A stretch of 36,969 nucleotides of DNA, taken from contig JAAYXE010000013.1 of the NCBI GenBank assembly GCA_012516075.1, positions 1-36,969 on the forward strand. Reading direction: 5' to 3'. Below the pieces are notes generated by a model. That model saw only the letters and a program-made list of their open reading frames with translations. It made no database searches and had not been told where the DNA came from. Positions 8,039 through 17,311 of the stretch are shown here, piece by piece (the stretch's first letter is position 1; the number at the start of each line of letters is the position of its first letter). Source of the DNA: Chloroflexota bacterium. GTDB taxonomy: Bacteria; Chloroflexota; Anaerolineae; Anaerolineales; UBA4823. The translations under genes and the position numbers were made by a program.

Positions 8039-8062
8039 GAACCTCACAATATTGACCTCTCT

Positions 8063-8092
8063 AAAGGCTTTCCATCACGGGAAAGTCTTTTT
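8063..8092 (+). terminator. rho-independent terminator after the LysM gene
   Basis: AAAGGCTTTCC at 8063-8073 pairs with GGAAAGTCTTT at 8080-8090 (one G-T wobble) across a 6-base loop, ending in a run of five T. It lies 25 bases after the LysM stop. Confidence 0.75.
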
Positions 8093-8235
8093 CGTTTCTC
8101 AGCCTTAATTCCGAAATCACAGCCCGATTCGGCTTTCTGTCGCAGCCAGAATCAGACCGGAGACCGATTGCAGATTGGCGTGCTGCCGGTACCATCTCTA
8201 CACACTTAGAAATATCTACTGCAGATGGAGGAACA

Positions 8236-8964
8236 ATGAATCCACAGAATCTGATTGAAGTTGTAGACGTACACAGAAACCTGCCGGTTGGCGGCCGCAT
8301 CCTGGGCGTATTAAACGGTGTCACTTTCAACGTCGCCGCCGGAGAATGGGTCGCGTTAACCGGGCCTTCAGGTTCGGGGAAATCAACACTGCTTGGCCTG
8401 CTCGCCGGGATTGACCGCCCCACCAGTGGGTCGGTTTTCCTGGAAGGGATCGAGATCAGCGCTCTCCCGGAGGCAAAGCTGGCTCAGGTGCGCAACCGCA
8501 AAATTGGCATTGTTTTCCAGGCATTCAACCTGATTGCCAGCATGAATGTCCTCGAAAACGTGGCTGCACCGCTCTACATTGGGCCGCACCGGCGGAACGC
8601 CCGTGAGCTGGCCCGCAAGATGCTGGCACAGGTTGGCCTCACCGACCGTCTGGATCATTTACCCCACCAGCTTTCAGGGGGTGAGCAGCAGCGCGTGGCC
8701 ATTGCCCGCGCCCTGGTGGGTGGGCCCAGCCTGCTGCTGGCCGATGAACCGACCGGCAACCTGGACAGCGCCACCAGCACCCAGGTGCTCTCCCTCATCC
8801 GGGATATGCACCGTGAGCTGAACCTGACCGTGGTGATGGTCACGCATGATCCACAGGTTGCCGCCTATGCCGACCGCCAGATCCACCTGCGTGATGGCCG
8901 CCTGGTAGACGAGCTGCCTGTTTTCGAGAACATTCCCGCCGGGATTGCAAGGGGGCTGCAATGA
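8236..8964 (+). CDS. ABC transporter ATP-binding protein, MacB/LolD type
   Basis: This 242-residue ATPase has Walker [10 protein letters not shown] at 43-51, Q-loop Gln95, signature [15 protein letters not shown] at 146-160, Walker [13 protein letters not shown] at 166-177 and switch His204. The ADEPTGNLD form is typical of the LolD/MacB/FtsE branch, which powers extracytoplasmic lipoprotein, peptide or mechanotransmission complexes. GGAGGA precedes the ATG. The stop overlaps the start of the FtsX-type permease by four bases (8961-8964), indicating translational coupling and a shared complex. It is the first gene of a four-gene rightward operon with a kinase and a regulator, so the transporter may itself be regulated by, or feed signal into, that two-component system. 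Confidence 0.92.
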   Translation: MNPQNLIEVVDVHRNLPVGGRILGVLNGVTFNVAAGEWVALTGPSGSGKSTLLGLLAGIDRPTSGSVFLEGIEISALPEAKLAQVRNRKIGIVFQAFNLIASMNVLENVAAPLYIGPHRRNARELARKMLAQVGLTDRLDHLPHQLSGGEQQRVAIARALVGGPSLLLADEPTGNLDSATSTQVLSLIRDMHRELNLTVVMVTHDPQVAAYADRQIHLRDGRLVDELPVFENIPAGIARGLQ

Positions 8965-11441
8965 CACGTTTGAGCTTCTTTATCCAGACCGCTTTGAATA
9001 ACCTGCGCCGCGGCGGGCAGCGCGTGCTGGTTGCCCTGCTGTGCGTGGCCTTCGGTGTCATGTCGCTGGTGTCTATGACTCTGCTTTCTGAGGCTATGAA
9101 AGGCATGATGGTCACAGAGCCTCGCAATATGATCGGCGCAGACATCAGCATGGACCGCATCGCTGAGGATGCCATCCTCCCCGAGCACATAGTAGGCCTG
9201 GATGCCCTGCAGGAGGCAGGTGTCATCAGAGAATATACACTGGTAGCCTATTCGTCCTCACTGGCCTTCCGCCTTCCCGGCTCGGTAGAACTGCACTACC
9301 CCGGAGCTGGAATCGGTATCGACCCGGCGGCTTACCCGCCGGCAGGCTCGCTGACCGTAAAAAGTCCGGGAAATGCCGGGCTGCCCACCCTGCTGCAGGA
9401 ACCGGGCGATGTGATCATCAGCCAGGACCTCGTTCTGGATCACGGCCTTGAAATCGGCGACACGTTGATCCTGTCAGACCTGACGACCGGAGCCCCGGTG
9501 GAAGCACAAATACGCGGTATCGTGGTGGATACACCCAACCACCAGGGCAGCAAGTTGTACTACTCGCTGGAAACTGCCGCCAGGCTGAAAGCAGGCGGAG
9601 ACTATCTGAATACTGTGCTGGCACTGGCAGAAGACCCGGAGAAAGCCCGGGGGGATCTGCAGGCTCAGGGCTGGCGTGTCTTCCTGGCCACAGACCTGGG
9701 CCGCCAGGATGCACAGGTTATCGAGACGTTCGTCGCCTTTTTAAATGGGGCCGGTGTTCTTGGTCTGCTGGTCGGCGGTGTGGGGATTGCCAATACCATG
9801 CAGGTTCTGCTGCGCCGCCGGCAGCGTGAGGTCGCGATCTGGAAAACCCTCGGCTACCGCAGTGGAGATTTGATCATCCTGTTCGCTCTGGAAGCTGGTC
9901 TGTTAGGGCTGGCCGGTTCCATCATTGGCGTGGCCCTGGGAATCGCTGTCTCCGCCGGTCTGGTGGACCTCTTCAGCCGCACATCCACCATGCTCATCCG
10001 CTGGACGCTCTCTCCTCTGCCGGCCTTGTTGGCCCTCTTCGTAGGGGTCGTCACAGCGGTGGTCTTTGCGCTGTGGGCGATCGTATCCACCACCCGGGTG
10101 GTGCCGGCAGCGCTTCTGCGCCGTGATCTGCGGACCGGCAGCAGCCTGGCCTGGTATCAGGCGCTGGGCCTGATCCTGATCCTGAGTGTACCCTTCACGG
10201 CTGTAATCACCCTGGTAATGGGGTCGCTGCTCAAAGCGGTCGTCGTCCTGATCGTGGCGCTGTCTGGCATGGTGGTGCTCGGCACTGGTCTGGCGTTCGT
10301 GCTGGGGCTGATAACCCGTCTGCTGCCGTTAAACCTCATTCCCCTGCTGCGGATCGGACGCAGCAGCCTGCGCCGGCGCGGTCTGGGCCCGGTGTTCGCC
10401 ATGATCGCCCTGTTTATCGGCGTGGTTACCCTCACCTTTGGCGGTGTTGTCACCCAGAATGCAATCCGGGTGCTGGAATCCAGTACGCTGGACATTCAGG
10501 GTGATAATCTCACCATCCTGGCTCCGGCCGGCGAAGCGGATAAGATCAGCACTGCGCTGGAAGCGCGGGGCATCGAGCAGTACACGGTCGGTTACCATAC
10601 ACCTGTGCGGCTCATCCGCCTGGAAGGCGATCCGGAGGAGACCTACAATCCGCTGCTGATCGCACGGGCTGTCCCTACCAGCGAGTTCACACTCCAGGGC
10701 GAGCCCTGGGGCAGCCGGCCGGATGGCGTATACGTCCCAACCTTCTGGAATTTACCTGCGGGCAGCCGCCTGGAAGTCGTCCTGGATGACGGAACCGTTC
10801 ACACACTGACCGTTGCCGGCAGCTATGCGCTGGATACCGGCCGCAGCTTCAGCATGCAGTTTGGCCTGCTGCTGCCCAACGAGACCAGCCTCGCGATGGC
10901 ACTGCCTGAACAGGTGCGGTTCTTCACCCATGTCGACCCGGCCATCCTGGACCAGACCGTTTTAGAATTGAGCAGCACTGTTCCTCAGGCAACGGTGGTG
11001 AACCTGGTGGCTCACGCAGCACGCTTCGCCCTTGCCTACCGGAATCTGTTCAACCTGGCCGTCAGCATGGCCGGACTGGCTCTATTGGCCGGTGTGCTGT
11101 TGATGGCGAACTCCGTCTCCCTGGCCGTGCTGGACAGGCGCTACGACATCGGCGTCCTGAAGGCCATTGGTTACAGCCGCGCTCATGTGCTGTTGACCCT
11201 GGTGTTAGAATATATTCTCATCGCACTGGTGGCCGCCGGTGCAGGGCTGATTCTGGTGCGTGGCTTCCTCTGGCTTCTCAGCATGCAGAACCAGCTTGCC
11301 GGTAACCTGATGGTGCTGACACCTGGAGCAGCCGCGGCGGTCACCCTGGTGACCCTGGGTCTGACCCTTCTGGCTGTCCTGGCCTCAACCTGGAAGCCAA
11401 CCCAGGTTTCTCCGGTGATGGTCCTCAACGATCGAGAATAA
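8961..11441 (+). CDS. ABC transporter permease with two FtsX/MacB domains
   Basis: This 826-residue permease has an N-terminal helix (about 18-42) followed by a large extracytoplasmic MacB-PCD-like domain (about 60-250), an FtsX domain (about 255-380, GVLGLLVGGVGIANTMQVLL), two further central helices (about 395-455), a second extracytoplasmic domain (about 490-690) and a second FtsX domain (about 695-820, GVLLMANSVSLAVLDRRYDI). This duplicated, roughly ten-helix layout is the one used by permeases annotated as efflux, lipoprotein-release or bacitracin-type systems. With the ATPase encoded immediately upstream it probably extracts or pushes substrates at the outer face of the membrane rather than moving them through it. 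The substrate cannot be told from sequence. Confidence 0.9.
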   Translation: MTRLSFFIQTALNNLRRGGQRVLVALLCVAFGVMSLVSMTLLSEAMKGMMVTEPRNMIGADISMDRIAEDAILPEHIVGLDALQEAGVIREYTLVAYSSSLAFRLPGSVELHYPGAGIGIDPAAYPPAGSLTVKSPGNAGLPTLLQEPGDVIISQDLVLDHGLEIGDTLILSDLTTGAPVEAQIRGIVVDTPNHQGSKLYYSLETAARLKAGGDYLNTVLALAEDPEKARGDLQAQGWRVFLATDLGRQDAQVIETFVAFLNGAGVLGLLVGGVGIANTMQVLLRRRQREVAIWKTLGYRSGDLIILFALEAGLLGLAGSIIGVALGIAVSAGLVDLFSRTSTMLIRWTLSPLPALLALFVGVVTAVVFALWAIVSTTRVVPAALLRRDLRTGSSLAWYQALGLILILSVPFTAVITLVMGSLLKAVVVLIVALSGMVVLGTGLAFVLGLITRLLPLNLIPLLRIGRSSLRRRGLGPVFAMIALFIGVVTLTFGGVVTQNAIRVLESSTLDIQGDNLTILAPAGEADKISTALEARGIEQYTVGYHTPVRLIRLEGDPEETYNPLLIARAVPTSEFTLQGEPWGSRPDGVYVPTFWNLPAGSRLEVVLDDGTVHTLTVAGSYALDTGRSFSMQFGLLLPNETSLAMALPEQVRFFTHVDPAILDQTVLELSSTVPQATVVNLVAHAARFALAYRNLFNLAVSMAGLALLAGVLLMANSVSLAVLDRRYDIGVLKAIGYSRAHVLLTLVLEYILIALVAAGAGLILVRGFLWLLSMQNQLAGNLMVLTPGAAAAVTLVTLGLTLLAVLASTWKPTQVSPVMVLNDRE

Positions 11442-11454
11442 GCAGCAAGAAGAG

Positions 11455-12978
11455 ATGCTCTCCTTTTTTCACGGCCTGCGCGGTAAATTAACCCTGACCT
11501 ATACCCTGGTGACTGTCCTCGCGCTGATGGCGCTGGAGGTCCTGGTGATCGCGGTCATCCTGCTGATCTCCAGCCTCACCCGGGTGGACCAGCAGCAGTA
11601 TCTGAGCGATGTCATCTACACGCTTTACCCGCAGGCCAGCGAACACCTCCAGCCAGGTGCTGTCGATCTGGATGGTCTGCAGACCTGGCTGGAGGAAGTT
11701 TACCGTTCTGGCTACGCCAGTGTGGAACCCCTTTCCGCCTTTGACAGCCCGGCGGCAAAAATCGTCCCGGAAGATCCCATGCTCGTACTGGCGCCGGATG
11801 GCGTTGTCCTGGCGCAGGCCCCCCGGGAAGCAGGCAGTCTAATCGGGCGCAAATACGTCCCCAGCAGCGACCCGGGCAGCGAGCACATCCTGCAGCAGGC
11901 CCGGGCCAAAAACTTCACTCCCCTCGGCCTATCGACAACCACATCTGACGGGAAAATCCGGCTAGCCGTTCCGGTTACCCGGGGTAATACGGATTCAGAC
12001 CTGGTTGGCATTATCCTGCTGACAGTAGAACCGCCGCCCCCACAGATCCTTCGAAACTGGCCAGTATACCTGGGATGGGTTCTGGCCACCGGTTTGATGC
12101 TGCTGTGCGCTGTCGCTCCTTTTGGCGCCCTGTTCGGGTTTATCATGTCGCGCGGGTTGACCCGCCGCCTGAAAACCCTGACCCAGGCTGCAGACGCCTG
12201 GAGCGAAGGCGACTTCAGCCCCCGCCCGCTCGATCATTCGAAAGATGAGATCGGGGCCCTCTCAGCCCGCCTGCACCATATGGCCGAGCGGCTGGAGACC
12301 CTGATACAGACCCAGCAGGAGCTGGCTGCACTGGAGGAGCGCAATCATCTGGCGCGTGAACTGCACGACACCGTTAAGCAGCAAACCTTTGCCACGATGA
12401 TGCAGGTGCGGGCGGCGCGCAACCTGCTGGAAAAAGACCCCCAGTCCGCCAGGGATCACCTGGAACAGGCGGAGGAGCTGATCCGCACCTCCCAGCAGGA
12501 GCTCAGCCGCATGATTACCGAGATGCGCCCTCCGGCCCTGGAGGGGCAGGGGCTTTCTGCCGCCCTGGAGGGATATTCCAGGACCTGGTCCCAGCACACC
12601 CGCATCCCGGTTGATTTTAAAGTCGCCAGTGAACGCCGCCTGCCGCTCGAATATGAGCAGGCCCTCTTCCGTGTGGCACAGGAGGCGCTGTCCAACATCG
12701 CCCGTCACAGCCGGGCGTCGGCAGTGCAGGTCCATCTGGTCTTTGCAGACAGACGAGTATCCCTCCAGGTGACCGATAACGGTGTCGGTTTCGATCCCAA
12801 TTCAGGGGATGGCGGGTTTGGTCTGGTCAGCATGCGCGAGCGGCTGTCCCAACTGGGCGGCTGGCTGGAGATCGCCAGCACACCCGGCGAGGGGACCCGG
12901 CTCACAGCATACCTGCCCTTAGAGGAGAAAGAAGCACTTTATGGAAAACGAGAAGATCAGCGTGCTCCTGGTGGATGA
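11455..12978 (+). CDS. sensor histidine kinase, NarL/LiaS (HisKA_3) type
   Basis: This 507-residue membrane kinase has transmembrane helices at about 17-40 and 204-230 enclosing a roughly 160-residue extracytoplasmic sensor region. A HAMP linker follows at about 231-285. The dimerisation and phosphoacceptor helix contains RELHDTVKQQ (His304). The ATPase domain shows the N-box QEALSNIARHS at 409-419, G1 DNGVGFD at 441-447 and G2 GFGLVSMRERL at 454-464. It should autophosphorylate His304 and pass phosphate to the regulator encoded next. The last 12 codons overlap the regulator gene in another frame, so its C-terminal tail is probably not functional sequence. The gene starts 13 bases after the permease stop, which supports one operon and a transporter-linked sensing role. 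Confidence 0.92.
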   Translation: MLSFFHGLRGKLTLTYTLVTVLALMALEVLVIAVILLISSLTRVDQQQYLSDVIYTLYPQASEHLQPGAVDLDGLQTWLEEVYRSGYASVEPLSAFDSPAAKIVPEDPMLVLAPDGVVLAQAPREAGSLIGRKYVPSSDPGSEHILQQARAKNFTPLGLSTTTSDGKIRLAVPVTRGNTDSDLVGIILLTVEPPPPQILRNWPVYLGWVLATGLMLLCAVAPFGALFGFIMSRGLTRRLKTLTQAADAWSEGDFSPRPLDHSKDEIGALSARLHHMAERLETLIQTQQELAALEERNHLARELHDTVKQQTFATMMQVRAARNLLEKDPQSARDHLEQAEELIRTSQQELSRMITEMRPPALEGQGLSAALEGYSRTWSQHTRIPVDFKVASERRLPLEYEQALFRVAQEALSNIARHSRASAVQVHLVFADRRVSLQVTDNGVGFDPNSGDGGFGLVSMRERLSQLGGWLEIASTPGEGTRLTAYLPLEEKEALYGKREDQRAPGG

Positions 12979-13612
12979 CCACAGCATGGTTCGCATGGGG
13001 TTGAAAGCCTACCTGGGCAGCCTGCCTGATATTGAGGTGATCGGCGAGGCCGGCACCGGTGCAGAGGCAGTGCGCATGGTCGCCGACCTGACCCCAGATG
13101 TCGTCCTGATGGATCTACTCATGCCCGGTATGGATGGGGTGGAGGCCACCCGGCAGATACGCCGCATCAGCCCTGCTACTCAGGTCATTGTGCTGACTTC
13201 TTATCACGAAGACGAGCACATCTTCCCGGCCATTCGCGCCGGCGCCCTTTCTTATGTCCTCAAAGACATCGATCCGGACGAACTGGCGGAGACCATCCGC
13301 CGTGCGCACGCCGGGGAGGCGGTGTTAAACCCGCGCGTGGCTGCCCGCCTGGTGCAGGAGTTTCACGGTTCGGGCGCCCAGGCCCCAAACCCCTTTCAGG
13401 AACTTACCGAACGCGAGCTGGAGGTGCTGCGCCAGATTGCAGCCGGTAAAAACAACCGTGAGATTGCCGGGGCGCTGTTCATCAGCGAAAAGACGGTCAA
13501 AACGCATATCACCAATATTCTCAGCAAACTTCACCTGGCCGACCGCACGCAGGCTGCAGTATTTGCCTGGAAATCCGGAATTGTGCGCCGCGACAGCACC
13601 ACCAGCGATTGA
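12941..13612 (+). CDS. response regulator, NarL/LuxR type
   Basis: This 223-residue regulator has a receiver domain with the acidic pocket at Asp12-Asp13, phosphoacceptor Asp58 (VVLMDLLMP), Thr86 and Lys108, then a LuxR-type helix-turn-helix at about 155-212 (LTERELEVLRQIAAGKNNRE, ending in a KTVKTHITNILSKL recognition region). It is the partner of the kinase immediately upstream; the genes overlap by 38 bases, and GAGGAGAAAG inside the kinase gene serves as ribosome site. Its likely targets include its own operon, but no operator could be matched. The stop lies 15 bases from the stop of an oppositely oriented regulator of the same family. Confidence 0.93.
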   Translation: MENEKISVLLVDDHSMVRMGLKAYLGSLPDIEVIGEAGTGAEAVRMVADLTPDVVLMDLLMPGMDGVEATRQIRRISPATQVIVLTSYHEDEHIFPAIRAGALSYVLKDIDPDELAETIRRAHAGEAVLNPRVAARLVQEFHGSGAQAPNPFQELTERELEVLRQIAAGKNNREIAGALFISEKTVKTHITNILSKLHLADRTQAAVFAWKSGIVRRDSTTSD

Positions 13613-13627
13613 AGCTGTTCGTAATGT

Positions 13628-14257
13628 TCAGCGCAGCAGGCCGCGCCGGTAAGCTTCTCCAACGGCAGCAGCCCGGTCTCTGACCCCCAATTTTTCGAAG
13701 ATATGCAGCAGGTGCGTTTTCACCGTCGCCTCACTGACGAAGAGCGCCGCTGCAATCTCGCGGTTTGAAGCGCCGTTTGCTACCTGCTGCAGCACTTCGA
13801 TCTCTCGCTGGCTCAATGCTTCGCCCGCGGGCCTGCGCACCTGGCTGATCAGCCGGCGCGCAACCGGGGGCGAGAGCACAGACTCTCCCTTCATCACCGC
13901 GCGCACCGCACGCAGCAGTTCATCCCCGGGTACGTCCTTCAATAAATAACCGCTTGCGCCTGCTTCGATTGCGGGGATCACATCGCGGTCGCTGTCATAC
14001 GTGGTGAGTACCAGCACCTGTGTCTCCGGACTCAGACTGCGGACCTGCTGAATGGCCTCCACGCCGCCCATCTCCGGCATACGCAGGTCCATCAGCACCA
14101 CATCCACCGGCTGGCGGCGGATCTGTTCCAGGGCTTCCCGGCCGTTAGCAGCCTCTCCAACGACTTCAAAGTCCGGATCTCCTGCGAACACGCCTCGCAG
14201 ACCGCCCCGCACAACCGGATGGTCATCGACGATCAGGCCCCGGATGGTTTCTGCCAT
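13628..14257 (-). CDS. response regulator, NarL/LuxR type (second system)
   Basis: This 209-residue regulator has receiver residues Asp11-Asp12, phosphoacceptor Asp57 (VVLMDLRMPEM), Thr85 and Lys107, followed by a LuxR helix-turn-helix (LSQREIEVLQQVANGASNRE onward, about 148-205). It is the last gene of the leftward operon and overlaps the kinase gene by 25 bases. It belongs to the same family as the regulator at 12941-13612 but is clearly diverged, so this is not a recent duplication. Phosphorylation by the kinase at 14233-15573 and control of its own transporter operon are the simplest expectation. Confidence 0.93.
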   Translation of the reverse strand: MAETIRGLIVDDHPVVRGGLRGVFAGDPDFEVVGEAANGREALEQIRRQPVDVVLMDLRMPEMGGVEAIQQVRSLSPETQVLVLTTYDSDRDVIPAIEAGASGYLLKDVPGDELLRAVRAVMKGESVLSPPVARRLISQVRRPAGEALSQREIEVLQQVANGASNREIAAALFVSEATVKTHLLHIFEKLGVRDRAAAVGEAYRRGLLR

Positions 14258-15573
14258 GCTCGATATCCTTCTTCGGCGGGTATCGCTGGCACGCTGGCAT
14301 TCACCGCTGTCCCATCTCCAGGCGCGCTCTCGATCTGCAAACGCCCCGCAACCTGTTTCAACCGCTGCTCCATCAGGTGCAGTCCATATCCATGTCCAGT
14401 ATTTTGAAGGCCGTTCGTTTTCATCTCCTCCAGAGAAAAACCCACCCCATCATCGCGTACATCCAGCAGCACCAGATCCTCCAGGTACGAAAGCGTCAGG
14501 CCCACCCGCTTTGCCCGGGAATGTTTGGCGGCATTGGCCAGGGCTTCCTGGGCCACCCTGAAAATTGCGTCCTCGATTTCGGCGAGCAGCGGCTGCGGAG
14601 TACCTGTGACCTCGAACTGCAGCGCCATCCCGGTGGACTCGGACCAGCTCCTGGCCAGGAGTGAAAGTGCATCCACCAGCGAATCTCTCTCCAGCGCCTG
14701 TGGGCGCAGCGCCTGCACCGACCGCCGCGCCTGCAGCAGGCTTTCCCGGGCCAATTCACTCGCCTGCTCCAACTCGCGCTGCCATCCTTCTCCACCTGCC
14801 CTCTTGCGGTCTGCCGTTTCGAGCAGCCGGATAATCCCGACCAGGTTTTGAGCCAGCGTATCGTGGATCTCGCCGGCCAGGCGCTGGCGCTCATCCTGAA
14901 CTCCAGCCTCACGCGCCTGTTCCACAAGCTGCGCCTGCAGGGCGGCATTTTCTTCCAGTGCCTGCGCCAGCCGCCGGTTCGCTTCTTCCAGTTCGGCAAT
15001 GACCTGCTTGCGCTGCCGGTTTTGTTCCGCGGTGATCTCACCCATGTAGCTAAAAATGCTGACCAGCGTGATGGTGATCACCAGGATGACCAGATAAGAA
15101 AGAATCCCCGGAGCGGTCGGTTGAGGCGGCCCACCCGTCTGCCACGTGACCGATATTATAGCTGTCAGGGTCACCCCAACCAGCCTCCAGGCGCCCGGCA
15201 AAAAACGCCAGGCGTGCAGGTAGCCGGTGAAAGCAAAAAGGCCGAACCACGGGCTGCGCTGCATCAACAGGGCGATAAAAACCAGCAGGCCCGCGTAGTA
15301 AACAGCCATCCGGACCGGAGAATTCGTCCAGCCCGGATGGCAGGTCACCATCCACCACATCCAACCGGCAGCCAGGGCAGCCAGTCCAACGATGATCAGC
15401 CGTGCTGCCGGGGACGGATCCCCGGTCAGCACGGCCAGGGCTGCCCCTGCAGCCAGCAGGACGTAGGGGATGACGCGCGCAACTGCACTCAGGCGTCTTT
15501 CCCAGAATTCAAATTTGTCATCTGCCGGTGTTGTGACCATCGCCTGTAAATCGTCCCCTGAACTCCTGCTCAC
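14233..15573 (-). CDS. sensor histidine kinase, DesK/LiaS-like with multi-helix membrane sensor
   Basis: This 446-residue kinase has five or six hydrophobic spans between about 34 and 178 with almost no extracytoplasmic loop, so it probably senses a signal in or at the membrane, as DesK-type kinases do. A coiled coil occupies about 180-225. The phosphoacceptor motif is AGEIHDTLAQNL (His237). The ATPase domain has N-box QEALANAAKHS at 342-352, G1 DDGVGFS at 374-380 and G2 GYGLHLMEQRL at 395-405. It overlaps the downstream regulator by 25 bases, and its start overlaps the ABC-2 permease stop by four bases, so all are translated from one message. The signal is unknown; coupling to the adjacent exporter is inferred from gene order. 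Confidence 0.92.
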   Translation of the reverse strand: MSRSSGDDLQAMVTTPADDKFEFWERRLSAVARVIPYVLLAAGAALAVLTGDPSPAARLIIVGLAALAAGWMWWMVTCHPGWTNSPVRMAVYYAGLLVFIALLMQRSPWFGLFAFTGYLHAWRFLPGAWRLVGVTLTAIISVTWQTGGPPQPTAPGILSYLVILVITITLVSIFSYMGEITAEQNRQRKQVIAELEEANRRLAQALEENAALQAQLVEQAREAGVQDERQRLAGEIHDTLAQNLVGIIRLLETADRKRAGGEGWQRELEQASELARESLLQARRSVQALRPQALERDSLVDALSLLARSWSESTGMALQFEVTGTPQPLLAEIEDAIFRVAQEALANAAKHSRAKRVGLTLSYLEDLVLLDVRDDGVGFSLEEMKTNGLQNTGHGYGLHLMEQRLKQVAGRLQIESAPGDGTAVNASVPAIPAEEGYRAWQKPSGA

Positions 15574-16274
15574 TCCCAGCGGAAGAAACCGGCAGCAAAG
15601 CAGGCGGCCGCAATCGCATATGCGGCCATTATAACCAGATTTGCAGGCTCAACAGCGCCGCCCATCCAGGTATCATGGACGGACTGGCGGAAGGCGCCCA
15701 GCGGGGTATACGCCCCGATGTGGGCCAGTAGGGCGGGCATTTGCTCCGCAGGCACAGTTAAACCGCCCAGGAAAGCCATCGGCCAGTACAGCAGGATTCC
15801 CACACCAGACGCCATCCTTCCGCTGGAGGACAGGGCAGCGATGAGGATGCCGATCGCGAACATCGCCAGCGCACCCAGAGCGAAGGTAATCAGGGCCCCG
15901 CCGGGATTGCGCGGCAGTGCGATGCCGAGCACAGCTGAGGTAATAACCACCAGCGCCACAGCTATAACAGTGATCAACAGCTGCACGCCCAGCTGGGCCC
16001 CCAGCAGCAGGCCCGGGTGCATGGGCGTGGTCGAGAGCCGGCGCAGCACCCCACTTTCCCGGTACGCTCCCAGATACGTGGGAACCAGATAAAGCGCATT
16101 CAGCGCCAGAGACACGGCGACAGCCATCGATGGCAGTAAGGCATCCACCGTTTTAAACGAAATGCTGAAAATAACCAGCACAAACAGCGGGATGGCCAGC
16201 ATAAAAAACAGGTTTCCGTGGTCGCGCAGCGCCAGCTTAAGCTCTATCAAAAATAGTCTCAAGAAAGCGGTCAT
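15570..16274 (-). CDS. ABC-2 type transporter permease (DrrB-like)
   Basis: This 234-residue protein has about six hydrophobic spans (near 20-40, 48-68, 95-118, 125-150, 155-175 and 210-230) and the ABC-2 permease pattern, with YRESGVLRRLSTTPMHP between the second and third helices and a late YTPLGAFRQSVHD segment. Such permeases pair with DrrA-like ATPases to export drugs, lipids or polysaccharide intermediates. The gene starts 10 bases after the ATPase stop and overlaps the kinase start. At 234 residues it is at the short end of the family but shows no sign of truncation. Confidence 0.9.
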   Translation of the reverse strand: MTAFLRLFLIELKLALRDHGNLFFMLAIPLFVLVIFSISFKTVDALLPSMAVAVSLALNALYLVPTYLGAYRESGVLRRLSTTPMHPGLLLGAQLGVQLLITVIAVALVVITSAVLGIALPRNPGGALITFALGALAMFAIGILIAALSSSGRMASGVGILLYWPMAFLGGLTVPAEQMPALLAHIGAYTPLGAFRQSVHDTWMGGAVEPANLVIMAAYAIAAACFAAGFFRWE

Positions 16275-16284
16275 TTTTCACTCC

Positions 16285-17211
16285 TTACGGATTCTCATTT
16301 GCTTCATCTTCAAGGCCGCGGCCGGTGAGCGCCAGAAAAGCGTCGTTCAAAGTGGCCTGCTCCAGCCGCAGTTCAAGCGCCGTGATCTCTCTCTGGTGCA
16401 GGAAGGCGCTCACCACCCCGAGCAGGTTCCCCCCGCCCGTGACCTGAATTTGCTCCCCGCTGCGCTGCACACTGTGCACTCCCGGCAGTCCGGCCAGCAG
16501 TTGTTCATCCAGAGGCGCAGAAGGTCTGAAACGAATGCTCTGTGCGCCGTTCACCCGCTTCACCAGGCCGGCGGGTGAGTCAACCGCTATTACTCTTCCG
16601 CCATTAATCACGGCCAGTCGGTCACATAACTGCGCTGCTTCCTCCATGGAGTGCGTAACCAATAGAATAGTCGTCCCCTGATCCCTGACAGACCGGATCA
16701 CTTCCCAGGTGTTCAACCGGGCCTGTGGGTCGAGACCGGTGGTGAGTTCATCCAGAATCGCAATCTCAGGCCTGCCCACCAGCGCCAGAGCGATAGACAG
16801 GCGCTGTTTCTGACCTCCCGACAGCTTCCCGTAAACTGCGTTCTGCTTTTCGGTCAGACCAAACGCTTCCACCATCCGCTTCCAATCGGCAGGCCGTTCG
16901 TAGAACGAGCTGAACAGCGCCAGTGCCTCCCAGACTTTAATCCGCTCCGGAAGAGCGCTTTCCTGAAGCTGGATGCCAACGCGCTTGCGAAGCTCTTTGC
17001 GGTCGCGGCGCGGGTCCAGGTTCAGAACGCTCACCCGCCCCCTGTCGGGTACGCGCAGGCCGCCCACGCACTCCACCGTGGTGGTCTTCCCTGCCCCGTT
17101 CGGTCCCAGGATCCCAAAGATTTCTCCCTGCGAAACGGTGAAAGAGACATCTTCAACGGCTGTGTGAGCACCGTAGCGTTTGTGTAAGTTGTGTACATCA
17201 ATCACATTCAT
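16285..17211 (-). CDS. ABC transporter ATP-binding protein (DrrA/CcmA type)
   Basis: This 308-residue ATPase has Walker A GPNGAGKTT at 36-44, Q-loop Gln81-Gln83, signature LSGGQKQRLSIALAL at 130-144, Walker B IAILDELTTGLDP at 150-162 and switch His187. Pro of the usual DEPT is Leu here, a tolerated variant. A C-terminal domain of about 90 residues follows, as in DrrA. The start at 17211 is chosen because AGGAGGT lies six bases upstream; a longer in-frame start at 17337 would add 42 residues of unlikely composition. It heads the leftward operon ATPase, ABC-2 permease, kinase, regulator and should form the exporter with the permease at 15570. Confidence 0.92.
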   Translation of the reverse strand: MNVIDVHNLHKRYGAHTAVEDVSFTVSQGEIFGILGPNGAGKTTTVECVGGLRVPDRGRVSVLNLDPRRDRKELRKRVGIQLQESALPERIKVWEALALFSSFYERPADWKRMVEAFGLTEKQNAVYGKLSGGQKQRLSIALALVGRPEIAILDELTTGLDPQARLNTWEVIRSVRDQGTTILLVTHSMEEAAQLCDRLAVINGGRVIAVDSPAGLVKRVNGAQSIRFRPSAPLDEQLLAGLPGVHSVQRSGEQIQVTGGGNLLGVVSAFLHQREITALELRLEQATLNDAFLALTGRGLEDEANENP

Positions 17212-17311
17212 GGTCTTTACCTCCTGCATTTCGTAACCAGTATATTGAGGAGGAAAAAGACCCGCATCGTCCAGGCAGCTGTGTTTTATGAAACGCGCGG
17301 ATGATTTGAAG

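Noticed and set aside
14496..15041. A 181-residue minus-strand open frame overlapping the second histidine kinase
   Set aside because: It is the kinase gene read in another frame; Arg/Trp-rich composition and no motif.
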